DNA of 64,000 nucleotides from positions 1 to 64,000 of the forward strand of contig JARLHX010000262.1 of NCBI GenBank assembly GCA_031292035.1, in the 5' to 3' direction. The notes beneath the pieces are model-generated. The model saw only the letters and a list, made by a program, of their open reading frames with translations. It did not search any database and was not told the DNA's origin. Both the position numbers and the translations under genes were made by a program. Source of the stretch: Negativicutes bacterium. Lineage in GTDB: Bacteria; Bacillota_C; Negativicutes; Sporomusales_B; JARLHX01. Position 1 is the stretch's first letter, and each line of letters opens with the position of its first letter. Of the stretch, positions 34,375 to 42,552 are shown piece by piece.

Positions 34375-34782
34375 ATGGCGACAGACAAAGAGCGGGCCGA
34401 CCGGATTGCGGCGGTGCTCGGATTGTACCCGGGGGCGGGGACGGTGGCCTCTGCGCTGTACACGATGAACGGAATCGGCACGCCGCCGGTCCAGATGGAC
34501 GATTTCGGGCAGTACTATGGTGCGGCGAACCAGCCCCCCGCCGACGAGCGATCCAAGCAAACAACAGATTTGATCGGGAATGGGGTTGGCCTGGCAGGTC
34601 TATTTTTGAAAAACGCGTCACCGGCCACGAAAGCAGTACAGACAGCGGCTGAGATGATGGCGACGGAGAATAACCTCCAGGGGCTGAGCGCGCCGGTGCC
34701 GCAGATCGCCGACAACGGCAAGGTATACCTGTGGGCGATAGCGGCGGCGCGGACGCGGAGGAGCAGCAGCTCGATCGGCTGA
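34375..34782 (+). CDS. Small virion-type protein, X1 (135 aa)
   Basis: ATG 34375 follows GGGGAGGAAACGAAAG. It has a hydrophobic Gly/Ala segment near 15-35 (AAVLGLYPGAGTVASALY) and VPQIADNGKVYLW near the end. The latter recurs as GQIADNGEYYEPP in the 334-aa protein at 35899, so the two are related at least in part. Each is followed by a copy of the same small gene (34818 and 36890), giving a duplicated X-Y cassette. A membrane-active ejected protein is possible. Confidence 0.6.
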   Translation: MATDKERADRIAAVLGLYPGAGTVASALYTMNGIGTPPVQMDDFGQYYGAANQPPADERSKQTTDLIGNGVGLAGLFLKNASPATKAVQTAAEMMATENNLQGLSAPVPQIADNGKVYLWAIAAARTRRSSSSIG

Positions 34783-34817
34783 CCGACGCCGATTATTATT
34801 GGTAGGAGGGAGCAGAC

Positions 34818-35099
34818 ATGTACGTGAAGCCGGCGAGGACCAGACAGCAGGAAGACCAGCACGAGCGGGGGCGGTCCCTCTATAAGGCGGTGCTGGCCTG
34901 GCAAAAGGAAAAATACGGCGCGCACGGCCCGCATAGCCGCCAGGCGGCGATCGGCCTGCCGGACGCGGTCGACGCCAATCAGGCCTGGGGCCATAGGCGG
35001 CGCTTTCTCGCATGTGCGCGCAAAGACGGCGTGCCGATGGAGGTGCTGGCCCAAATCATTTTAAAGCAGCTGCTGGATCGCAGGCTGCGATCGCGATAA
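34818..35099 (+). CDS. Small basic virion-module protein, Y1 (93 aa)
   Basis: ATG 34818 behind GTAGGAGGGAGCAGAC. The core YKAVLAWQKEKYGAHGPHSR, QAAIGLPDAVDANQ and ARKDGVPMEVL repeats closely in Y2 (36890-37129). The protein is small, basic and helical, as expected for an internal or DNA-associated capsid protein, but no family is recognised. It ends before a terminator at 35111. Confidence 0.65.
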   Translation: MYVKPARTRQQEDQHERGRSLYKAVLAWQKEKYGAHGPHSRQAAIGLPDAVDANQAWGHRRRFLACARKDGVPMEVLAQIILKQLLDRRLRSR

Positions 35100-35110
35100 A
35101 GGAATGCTGG

Positions 35111-35131
35111 ACGCCGGGAGGGCGTTTTTTG
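35111..35131 (+). terminator. Terminator after Y1
   Basis: ACGCC pairs with GGCGT, followed by six T residues. Confidence 0.7.
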
Positions 35132-35220
35132 TTTGGGCGGCGGGGCCTCTAGTGCTATTTGCGGGAGGACGGGCGTAGAATGTAGTGGACTTATATTTGG
35201 GGGATGAGGGGGAAAGGGAC

Positions 35221-35835
35221 ATGGCTTTGGGTGATCTTTCGGCAAGGTATGAATCGAACGGCGATCCGGGGGCGGTGGCCGATAATCCGGGTGACGCCGG
35301 CGGGGCTTCCTACGGGGCTTATCAGTTCGCGACCAGCGCGGGGGTGCCTCAGGCTTTTGTCGTCTGGCTGAGCGGCCAGGGCTATGGACCGGCGGCGGTG
35401 CTGGCCGGTGCGGGGGAGCCGGGAACGGCGGAGTTTAACGCGGCCTGGGAGCAGGTGGCGGACGGGGATCGGGAGGGCTTTTTGGAGCAGCAGCGCCGCT
35501 ATGTGGAGCTACAGTATTACCATCCGGCGAAGGAGGGGCTGCTTGGGCTCTATTATGATTTGACCAAGCACGCCGAGGCGGTTTGCCAGGTGGTGTGGTC
35601 GGCGGCGGTGCAGTACGGGCCGGGCTATGTGGGGGAATTGTTTCAGGCGGCGTGCACCCAGCTGGGGTATGACAATCTGTCGTATGTGGATGCCAGTAAT
35701 TTTGACGCTGATATCATCCGCGCGGTGTATGCGGTGCGGGCGACGGACGAGTGGACAGATGGCAGCCCGGATCTGAGGCCAGCCCTTAGGGCGCGGTTTG
35801 CGGCGGAGTGCGCCGATGCCCTGGCAATGCTATGA
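35221..35835 (+). CDS. Lysozyme-like peptidoglycan hydrolase, virion-associated (204 aa)
   Basis: ATG 35221 follows GGGGGAAAGGGAC. The N-terminus (LSARYESNGDPGAVADNPGD then GGASYGAYQFATSAGVPQAF) carries the catalytic-type Glu in RYESNG and the SYGAYQ motif of phage lysozyme-fold murein hydrolases. The rest is helical, with HPAKEGLLGLYYDLTKHAEA. It would open peptidoglycan during DNA entry or lysis. No signal peptide or holin neighbour is present, which favours a virion enzyme. It sits inside the duplicated X-Y cassette. Confidence 0.75.
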   Translation: MALGDLSARYESNGDPGAVADNPGDAGGASYGAYQFATSAGVPQAFVVWLSGQGYGPAAVLAGAGEPGTAEFNAAWEQVADGDREGFLEQQRRYVELQYYHPAKEGLLGLYYDLTKHAEAVCQVVWSAAVQYGPGYVGELFQAACTQLGYDNLSYVDASNFDADIIRAVYAVRATDEWTDGSPDLRPALRARFAAECADALAML

Positions 35836-35860
35836 AAAAAGAGCCTGCGGGCTCTTTTTT
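35835..35860 (+). terminator. Terminator overlapping the lysozyme stop
   Basis: AAAAAAGAGCC pairs with GGCTCTTTTTT; the left arm begins at the stop codon. Confidence 0.85.
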
Positions 35861-35898
35861 GTTGGGTATTACGCGGGAAAGGAAAAGGGGGGCGCAAT

Positions 35899-36903
35899 AT
35901 GGGATTGGCAGATGAGACTTGGGCCAGGAGCCGGGAGAAGGATAATCAGTATCCGCCTGAGTTTTGGGGGTATTACGCCGGGATGGTGCAGGGGGACTAT
36001 GTGCCGCCGATCGAGGATGCATACCAGGCGTGGCAGAAGGAGCAGGAGGCGCGGCAGCGGGAGGACGAGGAGGCCGGGAACCAGGATGAATCCGGCGGCC
36101 CAGTGCTCGGAGTGGACCAAGACCTGAATTTGCAAACCGACAGTCTGGCCAAGACGCGGGAGGACCTCAGCCGCTACAATGAATCCGAGCGGCCGGTGCG
36201 GCGGGGCAGTGAAACAAGCTATGAGCCGGTAAACGACACCTGGCTGCCTGCGGTCAGCGGCGGGACAGGCGAGGATGAGAACAACATGGGGGCGTACACG
36301 GTAGCCGGGGAGCCGGACTGGACGCCGAAGTGGGACAATACCGGGTATGCCGGGATGAATGATGGGTGGCTGCCTGAGGTCGGCGGCGGGGATGCTGGCG
36401 GCAATAAAACGAACGTTGGGGCGGAGGCTGTGGGGGGCCTGCAGGACTGGACGTCGCCAGGGCTACCCAATTTTCTGAAGAAAGATTTGACGGCGGAGGA
36501 ACGAGCAGATAGCATTGCCAATTATGCGCCGGTCGTGTTCGGAGTCCCGGGGGCGGTGTTCTCGCTTCAGTATGGGCTGAATAAATACGGCCCACAACGG
36601 GGGCAGATCGCCGACAACGGCGAATATTACGAGCCGCCGCAGAGTGCGAAGCAACCAAATCCTGTCGAACCGGGACTGGAGGCTGTCGGTTTGACTGAGT
36701 CGCTTCTGCCCGCCAGGCTGAAACCCATCGCCAAAGGAGCGGACCATGCGGCCAAACTGCTAAAGATGATCGATGAGTTTTCGCCGGCGCACCATGCGGG
36801 CGATATTGGGCGATACCCCCAGAACTATTCGGAGCATGAACCTTTTATTGACAGTATGGTGAGTCAGATTATCGACAGGAGGAATTCGAATGGCAAAAGA
36901 TAA
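35899..36903 (+). CDS. Virion-type protein, X2 (334 aa)
   Basis: AAAAGGGGGGCGCAAT precedes ATG 35899. Residues 85-180 hold a threefold imperfect repeat: NDTWLPAVSGG, NDGWLPEVGGGDAGGNKTNV and DWTPKWDN/QDWTSPGLP. Residues 225-255 hold VPGAVFSLQYGLNKYGPQRG plus QIADNGEYYEPP, related to X1. The protein has no signal peptide. Size, acidic repeats and a hydrophobic late segment resemble ejection or internal core proteins of podoviruses, but no family is recognised. It overlaps Y2 by 14 nt. Confidence 0.6.
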   Translation: MGLADETWARSREKDNQYPPEFWGYYAGMVQGDYVPPIEDAYQAWQKEQEARQREDEEAGNQDESGGPVLGVDQDLNLQTDSLAKTREDLSRYNESERPVRRGSETSYEPVNDTWLPAVSGGTGEDENNMGAYTVAGEPDWTPKWDNTGYAGMNDGWLPEVGGGDAGGNKTNVGAEAVGGLQDWTSPGLPNFLKKDLTAEERADSIANYAPVVFGVPGAVFSLQYGLNKYGPQRGQIADNGEYYEPPQSAKQPNPVEPGLEAVGLTESLLPARLKPIAKGADHAAKLLKMIDEFSPAHHAGDIGRYPQNYSEHEPFIDSMVSQIIDRRNSNGKR

Positions 36904-37129
36904 GTCCGAGGAGCATCGGGAGCGGGCCAGCAGCTTTTACAAGCAGGTGCTGAACTGGCAAAAAGAAAGGCATGGCGCTCACGGCAGGCACAGCCGCCTG
37001 GCGGCGATCGGGCTGCCGGACGCCATCCAGGCCGATCAGCCTGAAGCCCATGTGCGGCGGTTTATTCATTGTGCGCTGAAGGATGGGGTGCCGATGGATG
37101 TGGTGAAGAAGCTGGCGCGACGAGTGTAG
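36890..37129 (+). CDS. Small basic virion-module protein, Y2 (79 aa)
   Basis: Paralog of Y1 at 34818: FYKQVLNWQKERHGAHGRHS, LAAIGLPDAIQADQ and ALKDGVPMDVV align without gaps. AGGAGGAATTCGA before ATG 36890. Its overlap with X2 means the pair is translated together. The duplication X1-Y1 ... X2-Y2 brackets the lysozyme-like gene. Confidence 0.65.
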   Translation: MAKDKSEEHRERASSFYKQVLNWQKERHGAHGRHSRLAAIGLPDAIQADQPEAHVRRFIHCALKDGVPMDVVKKLARRV

Positions 37130-37160
37130 GGGCTGGGATGAATACCGGATAACAAATAAC

Positions 37161-37186
37161 GAGAGGAAGCCGGAAGGCTTCCTCTC
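37161..37186. terminator. Hairpin between Y2 and the convergent Adhesin-E gene
   Basis: GAGAGGAAGCC pairs with GGCTTCCTCTC; only a weak T run follows on the + side. Confidence 0.6.
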
Positions 37187-37206
37187 AGGGCGGATTTTTG
37201 CGGGGG

Positions 37207-38325
37207 TTATTTGGAGAGCGGGTGGGCTTGGCGGTAATGGGTGACCAGGGAGTTAAACAAGAGAGCGGAAGCCGAATTGTCTGAAAAGGTATTGTAATCT
37301 TCATTAGGCGCAGTGCCCACCAACTGACCGGATTCGTCGTAGTGACGTACCAGCGCAAACCGGATCCGGTTTTTTCCCGGCAGCAGGTAAACCTGGCCTA
37401 CCGTTTGTTTAACAGCACCGGACGGGTTGGCGAATACGACGCCGAATTGGGCGGTGAGCTCTCGCTCATCGCCTTCGACGGTAAGGGGTACAAAGTACTG
37501 GACATTGTCAGCGGCGGGAAGCGGAAGATAGTGCCGCTCGGTCTCGGGGGGGATGGCCGGATAGTCTGGCAACAGGCCGTTGGCGCGGCAGTAGAAGAAA
37601 ACGCCCCGGTGCAGCGCCCAGCCTGCTTGTTCGAGCGAAGGGGTTGCCCAGTCATCTGTTTTTTTGTCGCGCAGGAATTTGCCTTGCCAGTCATATATCT
37701 TGGCGGAAATATTGCGGCCTTTGTTATCAGATATCTTGTATTGATTGGAAAAGAGGATATATTTTTCGGCTGAGTTGCTTGGCGGTCCCATATAGATGCT
37801 CTGAAAATGAATGGTGTCGCTCTCAATTTCGATGGTGGAAGGCAAGAAATAAAACATACCATTTTCGTTCGTTCTGGCTGCGTAAATACGGTCGGCCGGA
37901 GCCCAGAACGGAGTGGGCTTGGCGGCGAGCTTTTTTGAGCGGCACTGGTCAAGGACGGCTGACAGGAGGGCGTCGAAAGCGGAGCCGGGGGGAATCGGTA
38001 GCCAAGCACTGGCCTCGCTGGCGTCTATTTTGTAAATTCGCGTCGCTGGGCGCAAAAAAATGATGGTTTTTCTAACTCCGGTTTCAAAATTAGTAGATCC
38101 GAGACTGACCAGACGGGTGTTGACGGCGATGTAGTCGTCGAATACTTCAATGGAGTCGGGATCATAGGATAGAGACCGACGGTCATCCGCGGCTATGGTG
38201 ACAAAGTGAAAGGTGTCGAGCACGAAAACGACGACGTTGCCGACGATGCTGGCGGAATACAGCATAAATAAAGGGAGGACGAGGATGAGGATGATAAACA
38301 CAATCAGACGGGCATTTTTTCGCAT
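37207..38325 (-). CDS. Membrane-anchored Adhesin-E-like repeat protein 1 (372 aa)
   Basis: ATG 38325 is set by GGAGTGATCCC. A single N-terminal helix (LIVFIILILVLPLFMLYSAS) anchors the protein, and about three Adhesin-E-like units follow. Each has a SxSIE(V/I) strand block and a unit-ending helix with C (LLSAVLDQCRSKKLAAKP, WALHRGVFFYCRANGLLPDY). It is about 60 percent identical by eye to the next protein (38405-39517), with the same upstream sequence (CTCCTTTCG.CGTAGGGGAACGA on the + strand). A recent tandem duplication is clear. Confidence 0.7.
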   Translation of the reverse strand: MRKNARLIVFIILILVLPLFMLYSASIVGNVVVFVLDTFHFVTIAADDRRSLSYDPDSIEVFDDYIAVNTRLVSLGSTNFETGVRKTIIFLRPATRIYKIDASEASAWLPIPPGSAFDALLSAVLDQCRSKKLAAKPTPFWAPADRIYAARTNENGMFYFLPSTIEIESDTIHFQSIYMGPPSNSAEKYILFSNQYKISDNKGRNISAKIYDWQGKFLRDKKTDDWATPSLEQAGWALHRGVFFYCRANGLLPDYPAIPPETERHYLPLPAADNVQYFVPLTVEGDERELTAQFGVVFANPSGAVKQTVGQVYLLPGKNRIRFALVRHYDESGQLVGTAPNEDYNTFSDNSASALLFNSLVTHYRQAHPLSK

Positions 38326-38404
38326 GGGATCACTCCTTTCGCCGTAGGGGAACGAGGTCAGGAATATGCTTTTCGGCTCCCCCGCAGGGCAGGTTTTTCG
38401 GTGG

Positions 38405-39517
38405 TTACTTGAAGGGAATGCGGTTTTCCCGGCAATAGGCGACAAGGGCGTTAAACAAGACGCCGGAAGGTGAGTTGACAGGGAAGGTGTCGTAGTATTC
38501 AGCAGGCCCGGCTTCAACCAGCTGACCGGATTCGTCGTATTGCCGGGGCAGGCTGAATAGGATCATGTTTTTTTCTGGCTGCAGGTGAACCTGCCATACC
38601 ACTTGCTTGATACCGCCTTCGGGCTTGGCGAGCACCGCGCCGGCCTGGGCGGTGATCACCTCCGTGTCGCTTTCGACGGTACGGGGGACGAAATAAAGGA
38701 CCTTGTCAGTGACCGGGATTGTTAGATAGCGGCGCTGGGTCTCGGGGGGAATGGCCGGATAGTCTGGCAACAGGCCATTGGCGCGGCAATAGAAGAAGAC
38801 GCCCCGGTTTAGAGACCAGCTTGGTTTCCCAGGCATACTGATCGCCAAGGGATCTGATTTTTGGTCGTACAGGTAGTTTCCCTGCCAGTCGTATAGCTTG
38901 GTGGAGGAATTGCGGCTTAGATTGTCAGACAGTCTGTAGTGCATGGCATCGACGCTGAATTTGTATGATGTATGATAGACCGGAGGATATTCGTAGCAGG
39001 CTTGATAGTGAATGGTGTCGCCTTCGATCCGAATGGTGGCAGGCAAGAAATAATGAATCCCGCCTGCCTTGTCTCTGGAAACGTAGATACGGTCAGGCGG
39101 AGCACAGAACGGAGTGGGCTTGGCGGCGAGGTTTTTCTGGCGGCAATGTTCGAGGACGGCGGAAAGCAAAATATCATAACTGGAGTCAGGCAGGACCGGC
39201 AGCCAGTCACTAACTACGCTAGTGGAGACTTTGTAGGTCCGAGCCGTCGGCCGGAAGAAGATAGTATGTTTTTCGACTCGGTTCGAATATTTCGTGTCGA
39301 AATCCAGCACCAGTACCCGGATGCCGACCGCGATATAGTCGTCATAGACTTCGATGGTATTGGGGTCGTACGAGATAGACCGATGGCCGTCTGTGGCAAT
39401 GTGGTCATAGTGAATGGTATCAAGCACAAATACGACGCCGTTGCTAAAGTGCAGGAAAAGTAGGGGAAACGTATAAGCCACGATGACAAGTACGATTCGA
39501 AGGGCGACTTTTCGCAT
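38405..39517 (-). CDS. Membrane-anchored Adhesin-E-like repeat protein 2 (370 aa)
   Basis: Paralog of the 37207 gene and more distant relative of the lipoprotein at 32773. ATG 39517 follows GGAGTGGTTCC. The shared blocks include RSISYDPNTIEVYDDYIAVG, ANGLLPDYPAIPPET and FSLPRQYDESGQLV. Differences are spread evenly, so both copies seem maintained. The position opposite to phage morphogenesis genes suggests lysogen-surface cargo. Confidence 0.7.
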   Translation of the reverse strand: MRKVALRIVLVIVAYTFPLLFLHFSNGVVFVLDTIHYDHIATDGHRSISYDPNTIEVYDDYIAVGIRVLVLDFDTKYSNRVEKHTIFFRPTARTYKVSTSVVSDWLPVLPDSSYDILLSAVLEHCRQKNLAAKPTPFCAPPDRIYVSRDKAGGIHYFLPATIRIEGDTIHYQACYEYPPVYHTSYKFSVDAMHYRLSDNLSRNSSTKLYDWQGNYLYDQKSDPLAISMPGKPSWSLNRGVFFYCRANGLLPDYPAIPPETQRRYLTIPVTDKVLYFVPRTVESDTEVITAQAGAVLAKPEGGIKQVVWQVHLQPEKNMILFSLPRQYDESGQLVEAGPAEYYDTFPVNSPSGVLFNALVAYCRENRIPFK

Positions 39518-39656
39518 GGAACCACTCCTTTCGTCGTAGGGGAACGATATTAGGAATATATTCCCTAAATATACTAATATTGTATTTCGAGGAAATTTGG
39601 CATTTTCCTGCTTTTGGAAGTTGGCGGGGGAGTAGCGGGTCATATGAGTTTTCCGG

Positions 39657-39676
39657 GAGCCGAAAGGCTCTTTTTT
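39657..39676 (+). terminator. Terminator upstream of the scaffold gene
   Basis: GAGCC-GAAA-GGCTC followed by six T residues. It is oriented to stop + strand transcription arriving from upstream, so the scaffold gene may need its own promoter or antitermination. Confidence 0.7.
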
Positions 39677-39744
39677 ATATGGAAAATAAGAGCACCGACC
39701 AAGCGCGAGAGGCGCAGTCGGGCAAAAAAAGGAGAGGGTTTAGG

Positions 39745-40680
39745 ATGGATGAACTAAACTTGCAGCTTTTCAACGATGGCGACGGGGAGGATGATGGAAT
39801 AGCCGAGATGGACTCCGTCAGCCCCACCGCTGTTGAGAAGATAGGGCTGGACGCGAGCGGCGATGTGAAGATTTTCTACGAGGAACCGGCTGAGGCGGCT
39901 CCGAGGGGGATGCGGCAAGGAACTCCGCCGGATGACGGGGAGCAAGCCTGCTACAGCCCTGAGGAGGTGCGGTCTGCCGACTTCGAGAAGCTCGATCCAT
40001 CAAGGATTCCGTCCGAGCTTCTGCCATGGTACAAGTCGATGCAGGCAGGGTTCACAAAGAAAACGCAGGAGCTGGCCCAACAAAGAAGGGCGGTCCAGGA
40101 GGTGCTGGAGCAAGCCAAAGGCGGCACTCCGGCTGTACGGGAGGGGCAAGAGGCCAATCAGGCCGATCAAGCCGCGCAGTTGACCCAGGCCGCCCGGGGA
40201 CAGGTGGAACAGTATTTCCACCAAAAATTTGATGAGTTCAACCCCTCCCATCAGGCGGCCCTGACGATGGCGGTGCAGCAGATCCACGCCGATGTATCGC
40301 GGGCGGCCGGCCGTCAGGAGAATCTGGTGGGGCTGGAGTCGGAGCTCAGAGCCAAGGACCCCAATTTTGACACCATTTACGAGTTCGCGAAATCCAAGGT
40401 GACCGAGCTGCCTTACCGTGACTATGTACGGCTGCAGAAGGCCTTTTCCGAGGCGGATGTCGGCACGCTGAAACGCTACTACGACGGCGCCAGGAAGAGT
40501 TTTTACGCCGGACGCCAGAGTGTGGCGACAGGTGAGCAGCGGGCAGCGGCTCCGCGTCTGGAGGGGGCCGGCAGCGGCGGGCATTTGAGCAAGGCACCGC
40601 CGGATTTCGGCGAGCTGGGCAAGCTGAAGTCGTTTGACGACAAGCTGGCCTGGCTGAGGAAGCACAATATCAAACCATAA
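39745..40680 (+). CDS. Capsid scaffold protein (311 aa)
   Basis: ATG 39745 is chosen from GGAGAGGGTTTAGG. The MDELNLQLF start is typical of phage scaffolding proteins. The body is acidic, helical and Gln-rich (GFTKKTQELAQQRRAVQEVL), and the last 60 residues end in a short basic helix (DDKLAWLRKHNIKP), the usual coat-binding end. It lies 14 nt before the major capsid gene. It shapes the procapsid and leaves before or during packaging. Confidence 0.8.
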   Translation: MDELNLQLFNDGDGEDDGIAEMDSVSPTAVEKIGLDASGDVKIFYEEPAEAAPRGMRQGTPPDDGEQACYSPEEVRSADFEKLDPSRIPSELLPWYKSMQAGFTKKTQELAQQRRAVQEVLEQAKGGTPAVREGQEANQADQAAQLTQAARGQVEQYFHQKFDEFNPSHQAALTMAVQQIHADVSRAAGRQENLVGLESELRAKDPNFDTIYEFAKSKVTELPYRDYVRLQKAFSEADVGTLKRYYDGARKSFYAGRQSVATGEQRAAAPRLEGAGSGGHLSKAPPDFGELGKLKSFDDKLAWLRKHNIKP

Positions 40681-40694
40681 GGAGTGAAGCGATT

Positions 40695-41564
40695 ATGGCA
40701 AGCCGATCTTGGGAAGTGGTCGGGTCGGTAGATGACCTGACTCCCATTATCACCAATATTTCTCCCAGCGTGACCCCTCTATTTTCAAAGTTCAGCCGGG
40801 TGCAGGTGAAGAATACCACCCACGGCGCGTTGACTGACACCCTGCCCCAAGCCCAGATCCCGTCGATCATGGAGGGGGCGGACTTTACGACCGTCGCCGC
40901 CACCGCGCGGGGCCGCCTGGACAACTATACCCAGATTTTCGACCGCGGCTACTGGGTGACTGATACCGATGAGGCGGTGATGAAGCGGGGGCTGACATCG
41001 GAGATCGAGTACCAGATGGGGATCGCGATGAAGGCCATCGCCCTCGATGTGGAGCTGGCCATCGTGACTGCGGCTACTGCGGTCAAGCAGGATGCCGCCA
41101 ATGTCGGCAAGATGGGCGGGCTGCCCTATTTCAACACTGTCAATGTCAAAAATCTGGCCAGCTCGCCTCTGACGGAGTCGGCCTTCAACGACGCCATCCA
41201 GCTGGCCTGGAACAAGGGCGGCGTGACCGAGATGGCGGTGGTGTCCGGCAAGAACAAGCGGACCATCTCCGGCTTTACGGCCGGGGCCCAGAAGACTCGC
41301 GACCAGAAGGAGAAAAAGGCGATCAATGTGATCGATGTGTACCTGTCCGATTTCGGCGAGGTGTCGCTGATGGCACACCGCCAACAGCTGGACAGCCGCA
41401 TCGATATCATCGAGTCCCAGTATTTCCGGATGGGCTTTTTGGTGCCCTTCCACCGCGAGGACCTGCCGAAGAAAGGCCACCGGGTGGAAAAAGTCATCAG
41501 CGGCCAGGCGACGCTCGAGTGCCGGGCGAAGGATGCGCATTCTTGCATCACTGGCATCGCTTAG
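40695..41564 (+). CDS. Major capsid protein, SU10/DUF5309 type (289 aa)
   Basis: The N-terminal segment DDLTPIITNISPSVTPLFSK, then QTTHGALTDTL-like KNTTHGALTDTLPQAQ, and the RGLTSEIEYQMGIAMKAIAL helix match the DUF5309 group, which includes the SU10 podovirus capsid with an HK97 fold. Further marks are GGLPYFNT and VSGKNKRTISGF. It should be the most abundant virion protein. Directly behind it lie two palindromic repeat elements, which may have split it from the downstream virion genes. Confidence 0.85.
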   Translation: MASRSWEVVGSVDDLTPIITNISPSVTPLFSKFSRVQVKNTTHGALTDTLPQAQIPSIMEGADFTTVAATARGRLDNYTQIFDRGYWVTDTDEAVMKRGLTSEIEYQMGIAMKAIALDVELAIVTAATAVKQDAANVGKMGGLPYFNTVNVKNLASSPLTESAFNDAIQLAWNKGGVTEMAVVSGKNKRTISGFTAGAQKTRDQKEKKAINVIDVYLSDFGEVSLMAHRQQLDSRIDIIESQYFRMGFLVPFHREDLPKKGHRVEKVISGQATLECRAKDAHSCITGIA

Positions 41565-41575
41565 GCTAAAATTCG

Positions 41576-41692
41576 GTCGTTGATAACCCCGCATCTGCGT
41601 CGTTGGGTCTGCGTTTGCTGGCTTGCGTACACCAGTACGCGGCGCTGCGCAAGCCTCGACTCCGCCTAGCATCTGAGGGGTTCTAAACGACC
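41576..41692. repeat. REP-like palindromic element 1
   Basis: Outer arms GGTCGTTGATAACCCC and GGGGTTCTAAACGACC match at 14 of 16 positions. Inner arms GCTTGCG/CGCAAGC and a GCGTAC-ACCA-GTACGC centre complete a cruciform of about 117 nt. The build is that of intergenic palindromes found in many copies in some anaerobe genomes. It has no coding capacity. Confidence 0.65.
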
Positions 41693-41707
41693 TTTAGTAT
41701 TATCTAA

Positions 41708-41798
41708 GGCTGGTCAAAAAGCTCCAGTGAGCGTACTGGATGTACGCTGGGGGGAACGCCCACAGAAACAACGCAGAAGGTGGGCTTTTTCACCAGCC
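41708..41798. repeat. REP-like palindromic element 2
   Basis: GGCTGGTCAAAAAGC pairs with GCTTTTTCACCAGCC (14 of 15), with inner GCGTAC-TGGAT-GTACGC. It has the same nested plan as element 1 but different outer arms, and lies 15 nt from it. The CTGGTCAAAAAG...CTTTTTCACCAG edges recall a widespread intergenic repeat of anaerobes (from memory). Confidence 0.65.
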
Positions 41799-41820
41799 GC
41801 GTGCCAAGGGGGTGAGCAGG

Positions 41821-42135
41821 ATGCTGATCCATCAAGAACTCAAACTGGACAAGGACAAAGTGCGGCTCAGGAGTGTCACCGAGGATGACGGGGTGGCGAG
41901 GGCGGCCCGCGAGCGGCGTAGGGAGCTTGGTCGGGAGGGCAATCCGAAGGGGTATTCGGCCGGGCGTTCGCTGGCCCATGTGGCGATGATCCCGGAGGAT
42001 GTGTATCATTTCGATCCTCTCTGCCGGGAGTACCAGCGACTGAGGGCTGCCGGCAACCCGGAGGAGGCCAAGCGGGTGCTCAGGCTGTTTCTCGGGATGA
42101 ATCCGCAGTACCGCTGCTCGGAGACCAATCTGTAA
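41821..42135 (+). CDS. Small virion-module protein, unknown (104 aa)
   Basis: ATG 41821 behind GGGGGTGAGCAGG. The protein is basic and helical (DGVARAARERRRELGREGNP, GNPEEAKRVLRLFLGMNPQY). It lies between capsid and adaptor genes, the usual place of small head-completion proteins. No family is recognised. Confidence 0.6.
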   Translation: MLIHQELKLDKDKVRLRSVTEDDGVARAARERRRELGREGNPKGYSAGRSLAHVAMIPEDVYHFDPLCREYQRLRAAGNPEEAKRVLRLFLGMNPQYRCSETNL

Positions 42136-42179
42136 CCGGCTTTGGGCCGCGTCAAATGAAGGATAAGGAGGATCTTACC

Positions 42180-42407
42180 ATGGGTGTGAAATTGGAGAGA
42201 ACCAATATGCCGGACCGGTATACCACCGGCTTTACGTTTGCGCAGGATATGGCCGACTACGGCAATCCGGCGTTTACGACCTATACCCCGCCCGTCCCCG
42301 ACAATGAGGTGGAGATCAGGGTGGTGCAGTCGACCAACGCTACGGCGCCTGGCAAACGGCTGTTTATTTACGGCAACGGGATATGGACGTACGTCGCTCT
42401 GACCTGA
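42180..42407 (+). CDS. Small virion-module protein, unknown (75 aa)
   Basis: AAGGAGGATCTTACC before ATG 42180. The product is a beta-rich mini-protein (NEVEIRVVQSTNATAPGKRL, FIYGNGIWTYVAL). It may be a capsid decoration or head-completion protein, inferred from place and size only. Confidence 0.55.
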   Translation: MGVKLERTNMPDRYTTGFTFAQDMADYGNPAFTTYTPPVPDNEVEIRVVQSTNATAPGKRLFIYGNGIWTYVALT

Positions 42408-42552
42408 TGTTGAGCCGCCCTGTGCTGGTAAAGGGGGTGGGAGAAATGAAACGCCGTCGTTAGTCGCTAGTTTCTTTTCAGGGGCGGCCGGATGGTCGCC
42501 CCGCCCTTTTTTCCCGGTGATGAGGTCTTTTTAGAGAAAGGTGGTGAATGGT

